NCBI GenBank assembly: GCA_050290865.1 | Contig: JBNKIW010000045.1 | Coordinates: 1-20,394 of the forward strand | Direction: 5' to 3' | DNA length: 20,394 bases | Source of the DNA: JARRLC01 sp050290865 | Lineage (GTDB): Bacteria; Pseudomonadota; Alphaproteobacteria; Rhizobiales; Rhodomicrobiaceae | In this document: piece after piece, positions 7,856-15,670 of the stretch | Layout: each line of letters starts with the position of its first letter | Position numbering within the stretch: the stretch's first letter is position 1 | Made by a program: the position numbers and the translations under genes | The notes under the pieces: generated by a model | The model's database searches: none | What the model was told of the DNA's origin: nothing | Seen by the model: the letters and a program-made list of their open reading frames with translations, nothing else

Positions 7856-7911
7856 ATCCTGAAGCCTTCTCGCACCAAGGCCGGTAATGGATCGGCCGGA
7901 CAAATGACAAA

Positions 7912-7935
7912 CGGCCCGCTTGTAGCAGCGGGCCG
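7912..7935 (-). terminator. Intrinsic terminator after the lipoprotein gene
   Basis: A perfect 9-bp stem, CGGCCCGCT at 7912-7920 and AGCGGGCCG at 7927-7935, has a 6-base loop. Read on the minus strand it is followed by TTTGTCATTTG. It lies 50 bases after the stop of the lipoprotein gene and about 57 bases before the prs start, so it should separate the two transcripts. Confidence 0.7.
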
Positions 7936-7985
7936 CAGAGATGTAAACCTGCCCAAAAGTTGGGGTCGCGTTGCGGCGCTCAAGC

Positions 7986-9071
7986 TCAACCAGCCGGTCT
8001 GTTGCCGATGAGCTTGGCGACGCTGCGGGCCGCTTCGCCTGCGGCAAGATCGGCAGTCTGCCCCCAGGCACCATTAAGCGACCCTTCCGGCACCTTATTG
8101 CGCTGCACCACGGCTTTTTCCATCGTGCGGCCGTTCGGGCCCACCACGATCCAGCGGATGGTAATGGGCTGCTGCCCACCCGACGCCTTGTCAAGCTGAA
8201 CAGTGCCACGCACGACATAGGCATTGCGCGTCGCCTTATCCGTCAGTGCCACGCCCGCCTGCTGAAGATGCCGCTTCATGGCATCCGTCAGGGAGGTCAC
8301 TCCATCGCCCGGGGCGCCCCTCACAGGCTGCACGACCGCGACCACCGTTTGCGCCGTCTGAGCGGCTGCCAGAACCGTGCCAGTCGATTTCGGCGCTGCC
8401 TTCCGCGGTCGCCGGCTCCGCGTGGACGCGGACTTCACCGCCGGCTTCCTGGCGCCCGTCGACGCGGTGTGCTTCGGCGTCTCAACCTTCGCCGACGCCG
8501 TTCCGGTGGAGGCAGCCGTCGTGCCGCCCGCTGTCGCATCGCCCCTCGGCAGCCAAGCCAGCAACTCGTCCGTGGTTTTCGCCGCCACGCGCTGCAAAGC
8601 CGCGTCGTCGACAGTGCTCCAAGCGTTACCGCCCTTCTTGCCTTCGATCAGCTCATTGCCCTGGAAACGCTTGGCGCGCTTACCGCCCTTATCCGTAATG
8701 TCCCATATATAGGACAGCTTGGTGCCCTTCGGATCGGCGGCCGCGACGAGATAGCCGCGGATCGTGTAATCCGCCTCCTTCGAAGGAACCACCGGCATGC
8801 TCTTTTGAGCAGCCGCGGCCGTGAGCATCTCGTTCAATTTGCGCGACACCTTGCCGGGAGCGCCGATGATGGGCGCAAATGCGATCGGCTTGGTCGGCTG
8901 GACCTGCGGTGTCATCACCGCCGGACCGGTATCCAGAGATGCGGTCTGCCCAGAGCAGCCAGCCAAGCCAAAGACGATCATGCCTCCAATGAGAGGCAGA
9001 ACGAAACGTCCTGCGCCGCGGCGCGCCGTCTCGAAACCCTGCGTCACTGGTTTTGCTCCTTTATATTCCAT
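7986..9071 (-). CDS. Lipoprotein with two copies of one domain
   Basis: A 361-residue predicted lipoprotein. A basic N-terminus and a hydrophobic segment (about 23-37) lead to the lipobox LAGC with Cys39, so it should be lipid-anchored in the envelope. The chain contains the same unit of about 100 residues twice, at about 70-174 and 252-355. Both copies start with GAPG, run through a helix, then show Y-x-(I/V)-R-G, a central Trp (YIW, IRW), a Q-x-N-x-(L/V/K) stretch, a second Trp (NAW, GAW) and an Ala-rich final helix. Between them (about 175-250) lies a basic, Ala/Thr/Ser/Lys-rich linker that could bind polyanionic material; this is inference. I know such a lipoprotein as a hypothetical between pgeF and prs in Hyphomicrobiales; no function is established. 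The ATG at 9071 has GGAGG about 10 bases upstream. Confidence 0.88.
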   Translation of the reverse strand: MEYKGAKPVTQGFETARRGAGRFVLPLIGGMIVFGLAGCSGQTASLDTGPAVMTPQVQPTKPIAFAPIIGAPGKVSRKLNEMLTAAAAQKSMPVVPSKEADYTIRGYLVAAADPKGTKLSYIWDITDKGGKRAKRFQGNELIEGKKGGNAWSTVDDAALQRVAAKTTDELLAWLPRGDATAGGTTAASTGTASAKVETPKHTASTGARKPAVKSASTRSRRPRKAAPKSTGTVLAAAQTAQTVVAVVQPVRGAPGDGVTSLTDAMKRHLQQAGVALTDKATRNAYVVRGTVQLDKASGGQQPITIRWIVVGPNGRTMEKAVVQRNKVPEGSLNGAWGQTADLAAGEAARSVAKLIGNRPAG

Positions 9072-9225
9072 GACCCCCGCGCCTCCACGTCATTCGAAAA
9101 TCTACGCGACATGACGCCACTGTGTAGCGGCAAACTTGGCGGGGTCCAGCCACGTTCGTGTCAGTTTGACCGTGCATCAACAGTATCCAAGCAAAATTAG
9201 GCCCTGAAGAGCCCGCTTTTCCACA

Positions 9226-9972
9226 TCACAGAATAAGGATGGCGGAAATTTGGCGGCCATAATCAGCGTCAAACCGGTGCGTCGCCCTTCTGAAGCTGAA
9301 GAAAAGTGATTCGTTGCTATATGTGCAGAGCCGGAGATCCTTGATGGCGCCTGCACCGGCTTCGGTCAGCTGCGCGTGACAAAAAGCCGGCAAATCGAAA
9401 TACGGGCGGTTGTCCTGGAGCCGGCGGAAGTAGCGCTCATTCTCCGGCTTGTCGCCCACGAAAGCCGCTTCGAATTCAGGCCCGACTTCGTAGGCTGCCT
9501 GCGAAATCGTTGGACCGATGACGGCCCTGATGCGTTCACGTCCTGCGCCGAGCCGTTCCATTGCGGCAATGACGGCGGCTATGACGCCGTTCTTCGCACC
9601 TCGCCACCCGGCATGCGCGGCACCGACCACCTTCGCCTCGGGGTCGGCCAGGAGGATGGGGGCACAATCGGCGGTCAACACGCCCACAGCGAGCCCGGGC
9701 GTTGCCGTGACGACAGCATCGGCTTCCGGCGCCTTGCCCCACGGCGCATCGGCGACGACAGCGACGGCCGAATGCACCTGATAGGCAGTGACGAGGTCTG
9801 CCGCCCTGAGGCGCGACACCACGCGGGCACGGTTTTCGCGGACATCGTCGGCGTTGTCTCGCGAGCCAAGGCCGCAATTCAGGGAGGCATACTCACCGGT
9901 GGACACGCCACCGCGGCGTGTGAAAAAGCCGTGGCGGATGCCGGGAACCTTCAGAATATCGCTTTCGATCAT
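9226..9972 (-). CDS. pgeF: Peptidoglycan editing factor PgeF (YfiH, multicopper oxidase-like fold)
   Basis: A 248-residue DUF152/YfiH protein, cytoplasmic. In E. coli the homologue hydrolyses wrongly built murein precursors carrying L-Ser in place of L-Ala; the family was earlier called laccase-like polyphenol oxidase. The metal-site residues are all visible: His67 in YQVHSA, Cys103 in LTADCAP and His120 in AAHAGWRG. The N-terminal GIRHGFFTRRGGVS and the LNCGLGSRDN stretch are also typical. The frame is open upstream, but the ATG at 9972 gives the family N-terminus and has AGGCGA in front. In relatives this gene usually follows lgt and a methyltransferase gene; here an anti-sigma-like gene lies upstream instead, 384 bp away. 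Confidence 0.95.
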   Translation of the reverse strand: MIESDILKVPGIRHGFFTRRGGVSTGEYASLNCGLGSRDNADDVRENRARVVSRLRAADLVTAYQVHSAVAVVADAPWGKAPEADAVVTATPGLAVGVLTADCAPILLADPEAKVVGAAHAGWRGAKNGVIAAVIAAMERLGAGRERIRAVIGPTISQAAYEVGPEFEAAFVGDKPENERYFRRLQDNRPYFDLPAFCHAQLTEAGAGAIKDLRLCTYSNESLFFSFRRATHRFDADYGRQISAILIL

Positions 9973-10356
9973 CAACGCCGTTCGCCTGCACAGATGCGCC
10001 CTGCGCGTTCCAGAAATTCCGCTGGCGGTTATGACACAAATAACGCGCGGCGTCATGGGCCGCCTGGTCCGGCCGGCGGAGTTTCAGGCACAGAATTGAA
10101 TCACTGCGAATTTCTCGATGCCGAAGCAAGACGGGATCCGTTTGAGCTTGCCCGGGACAACTCGTACAGCCCTTCGCCAAGTCGGCACCCCATTTGCTGG
10201 ACGCGCATCTGCGAACCTGCCTCGGGCTGTATCAGACGGAAAGTCGGCTGCCGCGGCGGCCAGACACGCCCGTTCCTGCCGATGGCCGGAGAGCTGCCAG
10301 CGTCTCGCGCGCGCTCTTCCTTCGACAAGGCTGCGACCCGAAGGCTGCGCACGCCT
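9973..10356. other. Gap between the anti-sigma-like gene and pgeF
   Basis: No recognisable gene. An 83-codon minus-strand frame (10352-10101) begins with a GTG four bases after the anti-sigma stop, but it is Arg/Ser-rich, lacks a good ribosome binding site and matches no family I know. This gap lies where lgt and a methyltransferase gene are found in relatives of the cluster; no remnant of either is visible. Confidence 0.4.
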
Positions 10357-11157
10357 CTACTCGCGCCAGCCTTTGGCGATAACCGCGGCTTCGTCAGCTA
10401 AGGCGAGCGGATCTCCGTCCATGATCGCCACGGCTGCCGCATCCAGCGGGGCGCCCCGGCTGCCTGCAGGGACGAACGCTCCCGGCCGACCCGGTGGTGC
10501 AAGCAGTGCCTGGATGAGGACGGACCATTCCCCATTGTCGTCCCGGCAGGCTATGCCACCGTAGCGCGTGGCCGGCATGACCTCGATCTTGTACTCCCGG
10601 CAATATTCGCGAGCTTCGTTCCTGAACGTCAGATCAACCTTTATCCGGGTGTCACCTTCGCCAAATTCCGCACCTTTGCCGCTCGGCAGGCTTTCCAGCG
10701 CCGTCTTCAAAGGTGCTTCAGCGCGAATGCGGCTGTCCTCAACCTGGACGAGATCGCTCCAGACCGTCGCTTGCCTGCCGCTGAAGCCGCGTGTGCCCCA
10801 GCCTGCCGCGATCCCTACGATCAACGCTATCGCGAGAGCAGGAACCGCCGCTGGGTGAATCAGCGCTTCCAACCGCTCTGCGGGCCACGCCAAGCCATAC
10901 TCGCATTTCTTGTGTTTCACGAAGCCGGGCTTGTCATCCTCCCGCGGCAGAACGCTATCGACGATCCGTTTCGGCGCCTGTCCCGGCCCATATCGTTGCA
11001 TGAGTTCAGCAAGGACCCGTCCCGTCATGCGGAATCCCTCCAGCCGGTCGCGAGCGTCAGGATCACTCGCCAGCAAGGTCTCCACCTGTTCCCGTTCAGA
11101 CGGATCAAGTGTGCCATCGACATAAAACATCAAGACTTCGTCGGTGAGCTTCGTCAT
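10357..11157 (-). CDS. Anti-sigma-factor-like membrane protein with C-terminal surface-antigen-like domain
   Basis: A 266-residue single-pass membrane protein. The N-terminal part (MTKLTDEVLMFYVDGTLDPSE, then a helix with VETLLASDPDARDRLEGF) matches the cytoplasmic domain of alphaproteobacterial anti-sigma factors, which hold an ECF sigma factor inactive. No HxxxCxxC zinc motif is present. A transmembrane helix spans about 103-121. The outer part contains a Cys186/Cys204 segment (YCREYK, GIACRDDNGEW) that resembles the C-terminal domain of 17-kDa/RT0821-type surface antigens, so the sensor half may be such a domain. The ATG at 11157 has GAGGGG at 8 bases and is better than an earlier in-frame start. 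Such genes usually sit beside their sigma factor; none is present here. The domain resemblances are from memory of family patterns. Confidence 0.72.
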   Translation of the reverse strand: MTKLTDEVLMFYVDGTLDPSEREQVETLLASDPDARDRLEGFRMTGRVLAELMQRYGPGQAPKRIVDSVLPREDDKPGFVKHKKCEYGLAWPAERLEALIHPAAVPALAIALIVGIAAGWGTRGFSGRQATVWSDLVQVEDSRIRAEAPLKTALESLPSGKGAEFGEGDTRIKVDLTFRNEAREYCREYKIEVMPATRYGGIACRDDNGEWSVLIQALLAPPGRPGAFVPAGSRGAPLDAAAVAIMDGDPLALADEAAVIAKGWRE

Positions 11158-11221
11158 GAGTGTTCCCCTCGCCTTTTTCAGGCGCATTCGCCGCGGCGCT
11201 ATGATCTTGCGGTCTGCACAT
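11105..11221 (-). CDS. Short leader ORF overlapping the anti-sigma-like start
   Basis: A 38-codon frame, starting MCRPQDHSAAAN, has a very strong ribosome binding site (GGGGGGAG, 4 bases before its ATG at 11221). It ends at 11105, so it overlaps the start of the anti-sigma-like gene by 53 bases in another frame. The peptide matches nothing I know. It could be a translated leader, or what remains of an upstream gene whose end once overlapped the anti-sigma gene, as sigma/anti-sigma pairs often do. Translation is suggested only by the ribosome binding site. Confidence 0.3.
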   Translation of the reverse strand: MCRPQDHSAAANAPEKGEGNTHDEAHRRSLDVLCRWHT

Positions 11222-11974
11222 GTCTCCCCCCTCTTGCGTTTTCTGCCGGCGTTCCGTGAGTGGCGGCCACGCTTTGAACGAGACGTCGCTCGAAGCGCTT
11301 GTTCGCGATTGATGGCCGTTGTTTTGGAGCCAAATTCTTCGTCGCTGAGACGCAGCTTTCCAGCGCCGTGTCACCGCCCGCGTCAGGATCGCCGGCCAAG
11401 GACAAGGCGTGCTCACACGACGGAGGAGGTTCTGTTATCCCGCATCTTGCGCGGTACATCCGCTGGACCTTCCTTGGACACACAGGAGTTTGCTCGACAG
11501 TGCGGACGTCATGGCCCGCGCCGCTACCAGTCCATTAGGAATACTTTAGCTGTTTGGGGAATTACAATGGTGTGCCGTATCAGGAGGAATGCTTACGACC
11601 GGATATATCCATCTTATCGTTGCCTTATCTGCGAACGGTCCCTCGAACATGCTGAGCTGCGGTATCAAACGGTCCCTGGCGTCTCGGAGGGGCATTCTTG
11701 CACGGTCCTCGGCAAGCGCCAGCGCCAGCGCCACTTTGATCTTGCGGCGGTCCGTTCACACGGACTAGGATACAGACCAATCTTGGCGGGATTCAGCGTG
11801 TTGGCTGCATTGGCGGCGCACGGAGACCGGGCTGAAGCGACTGTGTCTTCCGTGGTGGTCTGGCCGTGTCTTGTTTTGCCGTTTGCTCGCTCCCAAGCCC
11901 TTTTTTCCGGAAGTCGGAATGCCGCAGGTTCGGCATCTTACGATCGGCCGAACGCTCTGCACTAGGATAGGACA
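11222..11974. other. Long stretch without a recognisable gene
   Basis: About 750 bases with no protein family, RNA gene or repeat that I can identify. One plus-strand frame is open for 273 codons (11144-11965), but its amino-acid mix is Arg/Ser-rich and it overlaps the 5' end of the anti-sigma-like gene on the opposite strand. A 57-codon plus-strand frame at 11589 (MLTTGYIHLIV) has AGGAGG almost touching its ATG, which is too close to be efficient. It may be a decayed gene, for example a lost sigma factor, or a long regulatory gap. Confidence 0.4.
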
Positions 11975-12163
11975 GTGGTGGACAGCAATAACGACCTATT
12001 CATAAGCTGGATCTTCGTGGTTGTGACGGCACTGATCGCGATCCACGGTCTGACTTTCCGCGATCGCAACGGGGATCGCCCCTGGGTTCATCTCTTGTTC
12101 GGTTCAATCGCCCTCATCTTCTGCATCCGGGTTCTGCTCACCGATATTCTGAAGTTATGGTGA
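11975..12163 (+). CDS. Small two-helix membrane protein
   Basis: A 62-residue protein, MVDSNNDLFISWIFVVVTAL onward, with two hydrophobic segments (about 8-26 and 39-58) joined by a charged loop (FRDRNGDRPW). The start is a GTG at 11975 or the next codon, also GTG; AGGATAGGA lies just upstream. The clear membrane topology, in contrast to the shadow frames around it, makes a real gene likely. I do not recognise the family. It converges on the TPR gene, with 22 bp between the stops. Confidence 0.55.
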   Translation: MVDSNNDLFISWIFVVVTALIAIHGLTFRDRNGDRPWVHLLFGSIALIFCIRVLLTDILKLW

Positions 12164-12185
12164 ACCTTCGGGCGGGGCGCATAGA

Positions 12186-12764
12186 TCATCGCTCATAGGG
12201 ACGCTGACGCATGTCGACCTCGGGAACCTTCAACAGGCGACGCTCTGGCGGCAATGATAACTGATGCTTCAGATATCGAAGCCGATCTGCGACTGTTGGC
12301 GGTGTTTCCTGAACATTGTGTAGCAGGCGATCGAGCCAATGCATGCCCTCCGCCACGGTGGGTTCCGTCTTGATCGCTTTCTCGTAATCGGCAACGGCCT
12401 TATCGTATTTCCCCTGATGATCATGGATAATGCCGCGGATGGCGTAATAACCGCCGAAATCAGGTTCGATTGCAATGGCCCGTTCAATGGCGGACAACGC
12501 ATCCTCGTATCGTTTCAGTTGTACGTAGGTATTCGCCAGCCCTCGCAAGGCAGGCGCATAGTTCGGCCTTTCTTCGAGCGCCTTTCCATAGAGTTCGAGA
12601 GCCTTCTCGTAGGACCCCTCCTTGAAAGAACTGTTGCCGTCCACATAGGCGATTTCGCCCGGACCAAAAGCCGCGAAGTGCCTGTACACCTCAGTAGACA
12701 GCACGAGGATCGCAAGTGCGATGGCTATCCACTTGAGCGTCTTGTAGATATGATTGTCTTTCAT
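12186..12764 (-). CDS. Membrane-anchored tetratricopeptide repeat protein
   Basis: A 192-residue protein. After a short basic N-terminus, one hydrophobic helix (about 11-28) anchors it in the inner membrane or serves as an uncleaved signal. Three TPR units follow at about 37-68, 69-102 and 103-136, with the usual pattern (GSYEKALELYGKALEERPN; KRYEDALSAIERAIAIEPD; GKYDKAVADYEKAIKTEP). TPRs bind other proteins, so it is likely an adaptor. The C-terminal 55 residues are helical and basic. Its ATG overlaps the stop of the 81-residue membrane protein gene by four bases (ATGA), so the two are translationally coupled and probably work together. The partner is unknown. Confidence 0.85.
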   Translation of the reverse strand: MKDNHIYKTLKWIAIALAILVLSTEVYRHFAAFGPGEIAYVDGNSSFKEGSYEKALELYGKALEERPNYAPALRGLANTYVQLKRYEDALSAIERAIAIEPDFGGYYAIRGIIHDHQGKYDKAVADYEKAIKTEPTVAEGMHWLDRLLHNVQETPPTVADRLRYLKHQLSLPPERRLLKVPEVDMRQRPYER

Positions 12765-13006
12765 GAAGTTCCCGGAAAACCGAACACGTTATAGTTGAAC
12801 AGGGCCGCGAACACCAACGCGACGATGATCCCGATGAAACGGGCGCGATTCAACTGGCCTTGGCGCTCCGCTTCGGTCGTCGGACGCGCCAGCTTGACCT
12901 CAAGCCGTCGAACACTCAAAACCCAAACAAGCTTGGAAATCGGGAGAAAGAGCAGCGCAGCCAGGATAATAGTCGATCCCCAAAACCATGCCATGCCCAC
13001 ATTCAT
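12761..13006 (-). CDS. Small membrane protein, 81 residues, symporter-associated by position
   Basis: I chose the ATG at 13006 (MNVGMAWFWGST) with GGGAG in front; the frame is open further up but without support. Two membrane helices (about 6-30 and 55-75) flank a cytoplasmic-looking basic segment (RRLEVKLARPTTEAERQG). It lies between a large sodium:solute symporter gene and a TPR gene on the same strand, overlapping the latter by four bases. Some SSS-family transporters have small membrane partners, so a role as accessory subunit is possible, but this sequence is not the DUF4212 partner I know. An intrinsic terminator separates it from the symporter gene. Confidence 0.75.
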   Translation of the reverse strand: MNVGMAWFWGSTIILAALLFLPISKLVWVLSVRRLEVKLARPTTEAERQGQLNRARFIGIIVALVFAALFNYNVFGFPGTS

Positions 13007-13155
13007 CGCGGCGACTCCCGTGCCATGCCCTTGATGCGTTGACGCTCGCGGGCGGCAATCGCCCCTCACGGGCCCCAATCCTAGCTGGTTTCGCTATCCA
13101 GCTCTATCATTTTGTTTTTGCGCTCGATTCTCTGTGAAGAGCGGCCCTCACAAAA

Positions 13156-13179
13156 TGGGCCGCCCAAGGGGGCGGCCCA
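13156..13179 (-). terminator. Intrinsic terminator of the symporter gene
   Basis: GGGCCGCCC at 13157-13165 and GGGCGGCCC at 13170-13178 form a perfect 9-bp stem with a 4-base loop, extended by one T-A pair. Read on the minus strand it is followed by TTTTGTG. It lies 24 bases after the symporter stop. Confidence 0.75.
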
Positions 13180-13202
13180 CTGCGTTATTTCTGGTGCGGC
13201 GT

Positions 13203-15200
13203 TTATGGCCTGTCGAGGTCCAGACGTGCCCGGCCTTCGCCGAGATCGCCGATGTCCTCAACCAGCGCCTCGACCTCGCGATGCGGAACCGTGGACATCC
13301 TCATGTAGTAGGCCAGGTACCACATCATGAAGACACCCAAGGCCCAGAACAGGAGCTGCCAAGCCCAGATCGAAGGAATACCGAACATCCATGTGGTCGC
13401 GTCATTCGGATTGCCGAAGATCCAGTTGCCGATCACCGCGCCCGGCCCGATTCCGAAGAAGAACCAGGCGAGCGTGATAATCCACGCTGCAGGGATCATG
13501 CTCCGCTTGTTTTCCGGCACACCGGCATGTTCCCGCAGGAAATCATGGAATTTCATGCGGTGAGCTCGAGCCTCACTGTTTTGCGTGATAGCCGAGATCA
13601 AGACTGCGGCACCCATATTGAACAGGATACCCCAGAATGCGGAATGCATGGTCAGCGGCCAGCGACCCCAGGGAAGCGTGAAGCCGAAAGTTCCTGCGAG
13701 CTGCTGTCCGATGGTCTCGGTGAGAATGACGGCAATGATCCCGAGGAACAGGCCAACGGTAATACCCGCACGCGTGAACCAAGGTGCGTAGCACACCGCG
13801 ATCAGCGCCGGCCACATCTGGAAGCCAAATGCGACCGCCAGTCCGCCCAGCAACACCAGAGCGTCCGTCGCCGTCGTTGCCACCAACAGTGCCGAGAGCA
13901 CGATGAAGAGAACGCCAATCCGGCCAAAGAGTTTCTGAGTGTTGTGAGACGCATTCGGAATGACGAAATGCTTGAGCAGGTCACGCGTGAGCATACCGCC
14001 CGCGGTAGACATGTAGGCTGCGCCGGTGGACTGCATCGCCGCAAGCGCGCAAACCGCCAGAAGACCCATGAGCCAGGGCATGGATTCGCCGAGCATCCCG
14101 ATCAGAAGCGGCACAAGCAGCCCCTGTTTGCCCGGCGCACTCATGAGGTCGTCCACTTTGAAGTCCTGCTGCAGCACCGGCCCCAGGACATTGTTGACAA
14201 CCTCCGGATGAGCCTGCGCAAACCCGGCATTCAGGCCCAACAGATGGCCACCCAGGCCCTGCATAGCCGTGAACAGGAAGAGGATGATGCCAATACCGAA
14301 CGCAGACGCCCACACCTGCTGAGGCGCGAATGGAGCCGGGCTCTTGTTGGAAAAGCCCCACATGGAAAAGGCCGGGGCAGACTGAATGCCCATGAGCGCG
14401 AACATGTAGGTCAGCACCATCACGCCGGTCCACGCGCCGCCTGTGGCAGAGGGACCATTGCTCACGAACTGTATGACGCCAGGAATAGCGATGTAATGAC
14501 TATAGCCGTCAGGCGTTCGCTTCGTATCGTATTGGGCAAGCGCGGCAATGCCTTCATTCAGCTTGTCCCATCCTCCCACGGCGTTGAGTGCGATGATGCC
14601 AATCACGACGATGCCGAAGGCCAGAAGGAGCGCTTGCATCGTATCCACGTAGGCCACGGCGCGCAGACCGCCCGAAGCCACGTAGATGAACACAACCGCG
14701 GACAACAGCCACATGCCAACTTCAACAGAAAGAAGGTTGTCTGTCAGAACGTTGAACAGGAAGCCGGAGGCACGCAATTGCAATCCCAGATACGGAATCG
14801 AGAAGCACAGAGCGACGACGACCGTAAGCAACCGGACACCGTCTCCCCGGAAATAGTCGGCCAGCATTTCACCTGGCGTTACATAGCCGAAGCGTTTGCC
14901 CAGCATCCATTGGCGTTTCAGGAACAATACACCAGTGAATGGAATGGTGATTGCGTAGAATGAGGCATAGGCGTACTGAAAGCCGTCCCGGTACAGAAGT
15001 CCCGGGTGGCCCATGAACGTCCAGCCTGAGAATGATGTTGCAGTTGCGGCGAGCACGAAGACCCAAAGTGAAATACCGCGCCCGGCGATGAAGTAGTCAC
15101 TCGCGGTCTTCGAAGCTATCGCACCTCTGATGCCCCAGAAGATGCAATATCCCCAGTAAAGAACCACGAATACTAATAGCCAAATTACTTTTGCGTCCAT
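13203..15200 (-). CDS. Sodium:solute symporter (SSS family)
   Basis: A 665-residue polytopic inner-membrane protein with about 13 hydrophobic helices. The N-terminal part (SDYFIAGRGISLW, then ATATSFSGWTFMGHPG) and the family signature region YVASGGLRAVAYVDTMQALL (about 179-198) place it in the SSS family, which couples Na+ entry to uptake of sugars, amino acids, carboxylates or osmolytes such as proline and betaine. It is longer than PutP or PanF (about 500) because of a C-terminal part with extra helices and a hydrophilic tail. The ATG at 15200 has GGAGGAGG nine bases upstream. The substrate cannot be read from the sequence. The nearby MarR gene and proVWX operon make an osmolyte possible (inference only). 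On the minus strand it follows marR after 470 bp. Confidence 0.93.
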   Translation of the reverse strand: MDAKVIWLLVFVVLYWGYCIFWGIRGAIASKTASDYFIAGRGISLWVFVLAATATSFSGWTFMGHPGLLYRDGFQYAYASFYAITIPFTGVLFLKRQWMLGKRFGYVTPGEMLADYFRGDGVRLLTVVVALCFSIPYLGLQLRASGFLFNVLTDNLLSVEVGMWLLSAVVFIYVASGGLRAVAYVDTMQALLLAFGIVVIGIIALNAVGGWDKLNEGIAALAQYDTKRTPDGYSHYIAIPGVIQFVSNGPSATGGAWTGVMVLTYMFALMGIQSAPAFSMWGFSNKSPAPFAPQQVWASAFGIGIILFLFTAMQGLGGHLLGLNAGFAQAHPEVVNNVLGPVLQQDFKVDDLMSAPGKQGLLVPLLIGMLGESMPWLMGLLAVCALAAMQSTGAAYMSTAGGMLTRDLLKHFVIPNASHNTQKLFGRIGVLFIVLSALLVATTATDALVLLGGLAVAFGFQMWPALIAVCYAPWFTRAGITVGLFLGIIAVILTETIGQQLAGTFGFTLPWGRWPLTMHSAFWGILFNMGAAVLISAITQNSEARAHRMKFHDFLREHAGVPENKRSMIPAAWIITLAWFFFGIGPGAVIGNWIFGNPNDATTWMFGIPSIWAWQLLFWALGVFMMWYLAYYMRMSTVPHREVEALVEDIGDLGEGRARLDLDRP

Positions 15201-15670
15201 GCAGGTAAGCCTCCTCCCCAAAGTGTCGGAGCAAGCGCCTTCGCCATCTCATAGCCGACACGCGTTGGCTGTCGTGCGAACTTGCCCGATCATCGGATTT
15301 GGCTAGAAAAGCCATGTTTTTGTCAATTCACCGAAAGTCTTACGTGCACTGCAACATTGGGGCAAGACGTTGAATTGCGCGGTTTTAACGGGAAGATTCC
15401 TCAGGCCCGGCAAGACGCCTGTCTCGCAACAGCGTACTCAACGTTCGGGCGGACGAAAAAGCCGACGCTATTCGCACGCGTCGCGCCGCGGGCTCCGAGC
15501 CCGTTCTGTGTAGCGGCGGCGTCCCGCAAGGGAGGGGCAGAATTCGACGCTGATCGGGGGGCAGTTTTGCGCGCCGGTTGACATGCGGTGAAGGCGCAAA
15601 TCCGATTCGCCCCATGCGTCTCTGTCCCGGTTGCAATCCCCACTTACGCAACGACTGCGAAGAAAGAGGG
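15201..15670. other. Gap between marR and the symporter gene
   Basis: No credible gene. It should carry the symporter promoter. A perfect TTGACA occurs on the minus strand at 15326-15321, but no good -10 box lies at the right distance. Just downstream of it is a small inverted repeat, TGGCT/AGCCA (about 15300-15314). A CGGGCT-ccg-AGCCCG hairpin is at 15489-15503, with no T-run on the minus strand. Confidence 0.4.

Noticed and set aside
7856..8224. N-terminal extension of prs by 123 codons
   Set aside because: It would run through a terminator and into the lipoprotein gene; the PRPP synthetase family starts at MKLVSGNSNRP.
7971..9200. 409-codon plus-strand frame antisense to the lipoprotein gene
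   Set aside because: Arg/His/Pro-rich shadow of a GC-rich gene with lipobox and repeated domain on the minus strand.
10101..10352. 83-codon minus-strand frame just after the anti-sigma-like gene
   Set aside because: Poor ribosome binding site, biased composition, no family resemblance.
11144..11965. 273-codon plus-strand frame in the gene-poor stretch
   Set aside because: Arg/Ser-rich, no known motif, no ribosome binding site at its start, and it overlaps the 5' end of the anti-sigma-like gene. Kept only as a remark on the gap.
13081..13110. Nine-codon minus-strand frame (MIELDSETS) before the 81-residue protein gene
   Set aside because: No ribosome binding site and no overlap with the next start; likely chance.
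13134..14963. 609-codon open frame on the plus strand, antisense to the symporter
   Set aside because: Its protein is rich in His, Arg, Gln and Glu with no hydrophobic core; it mirrors the codon pattern of the real gene on the other strand.
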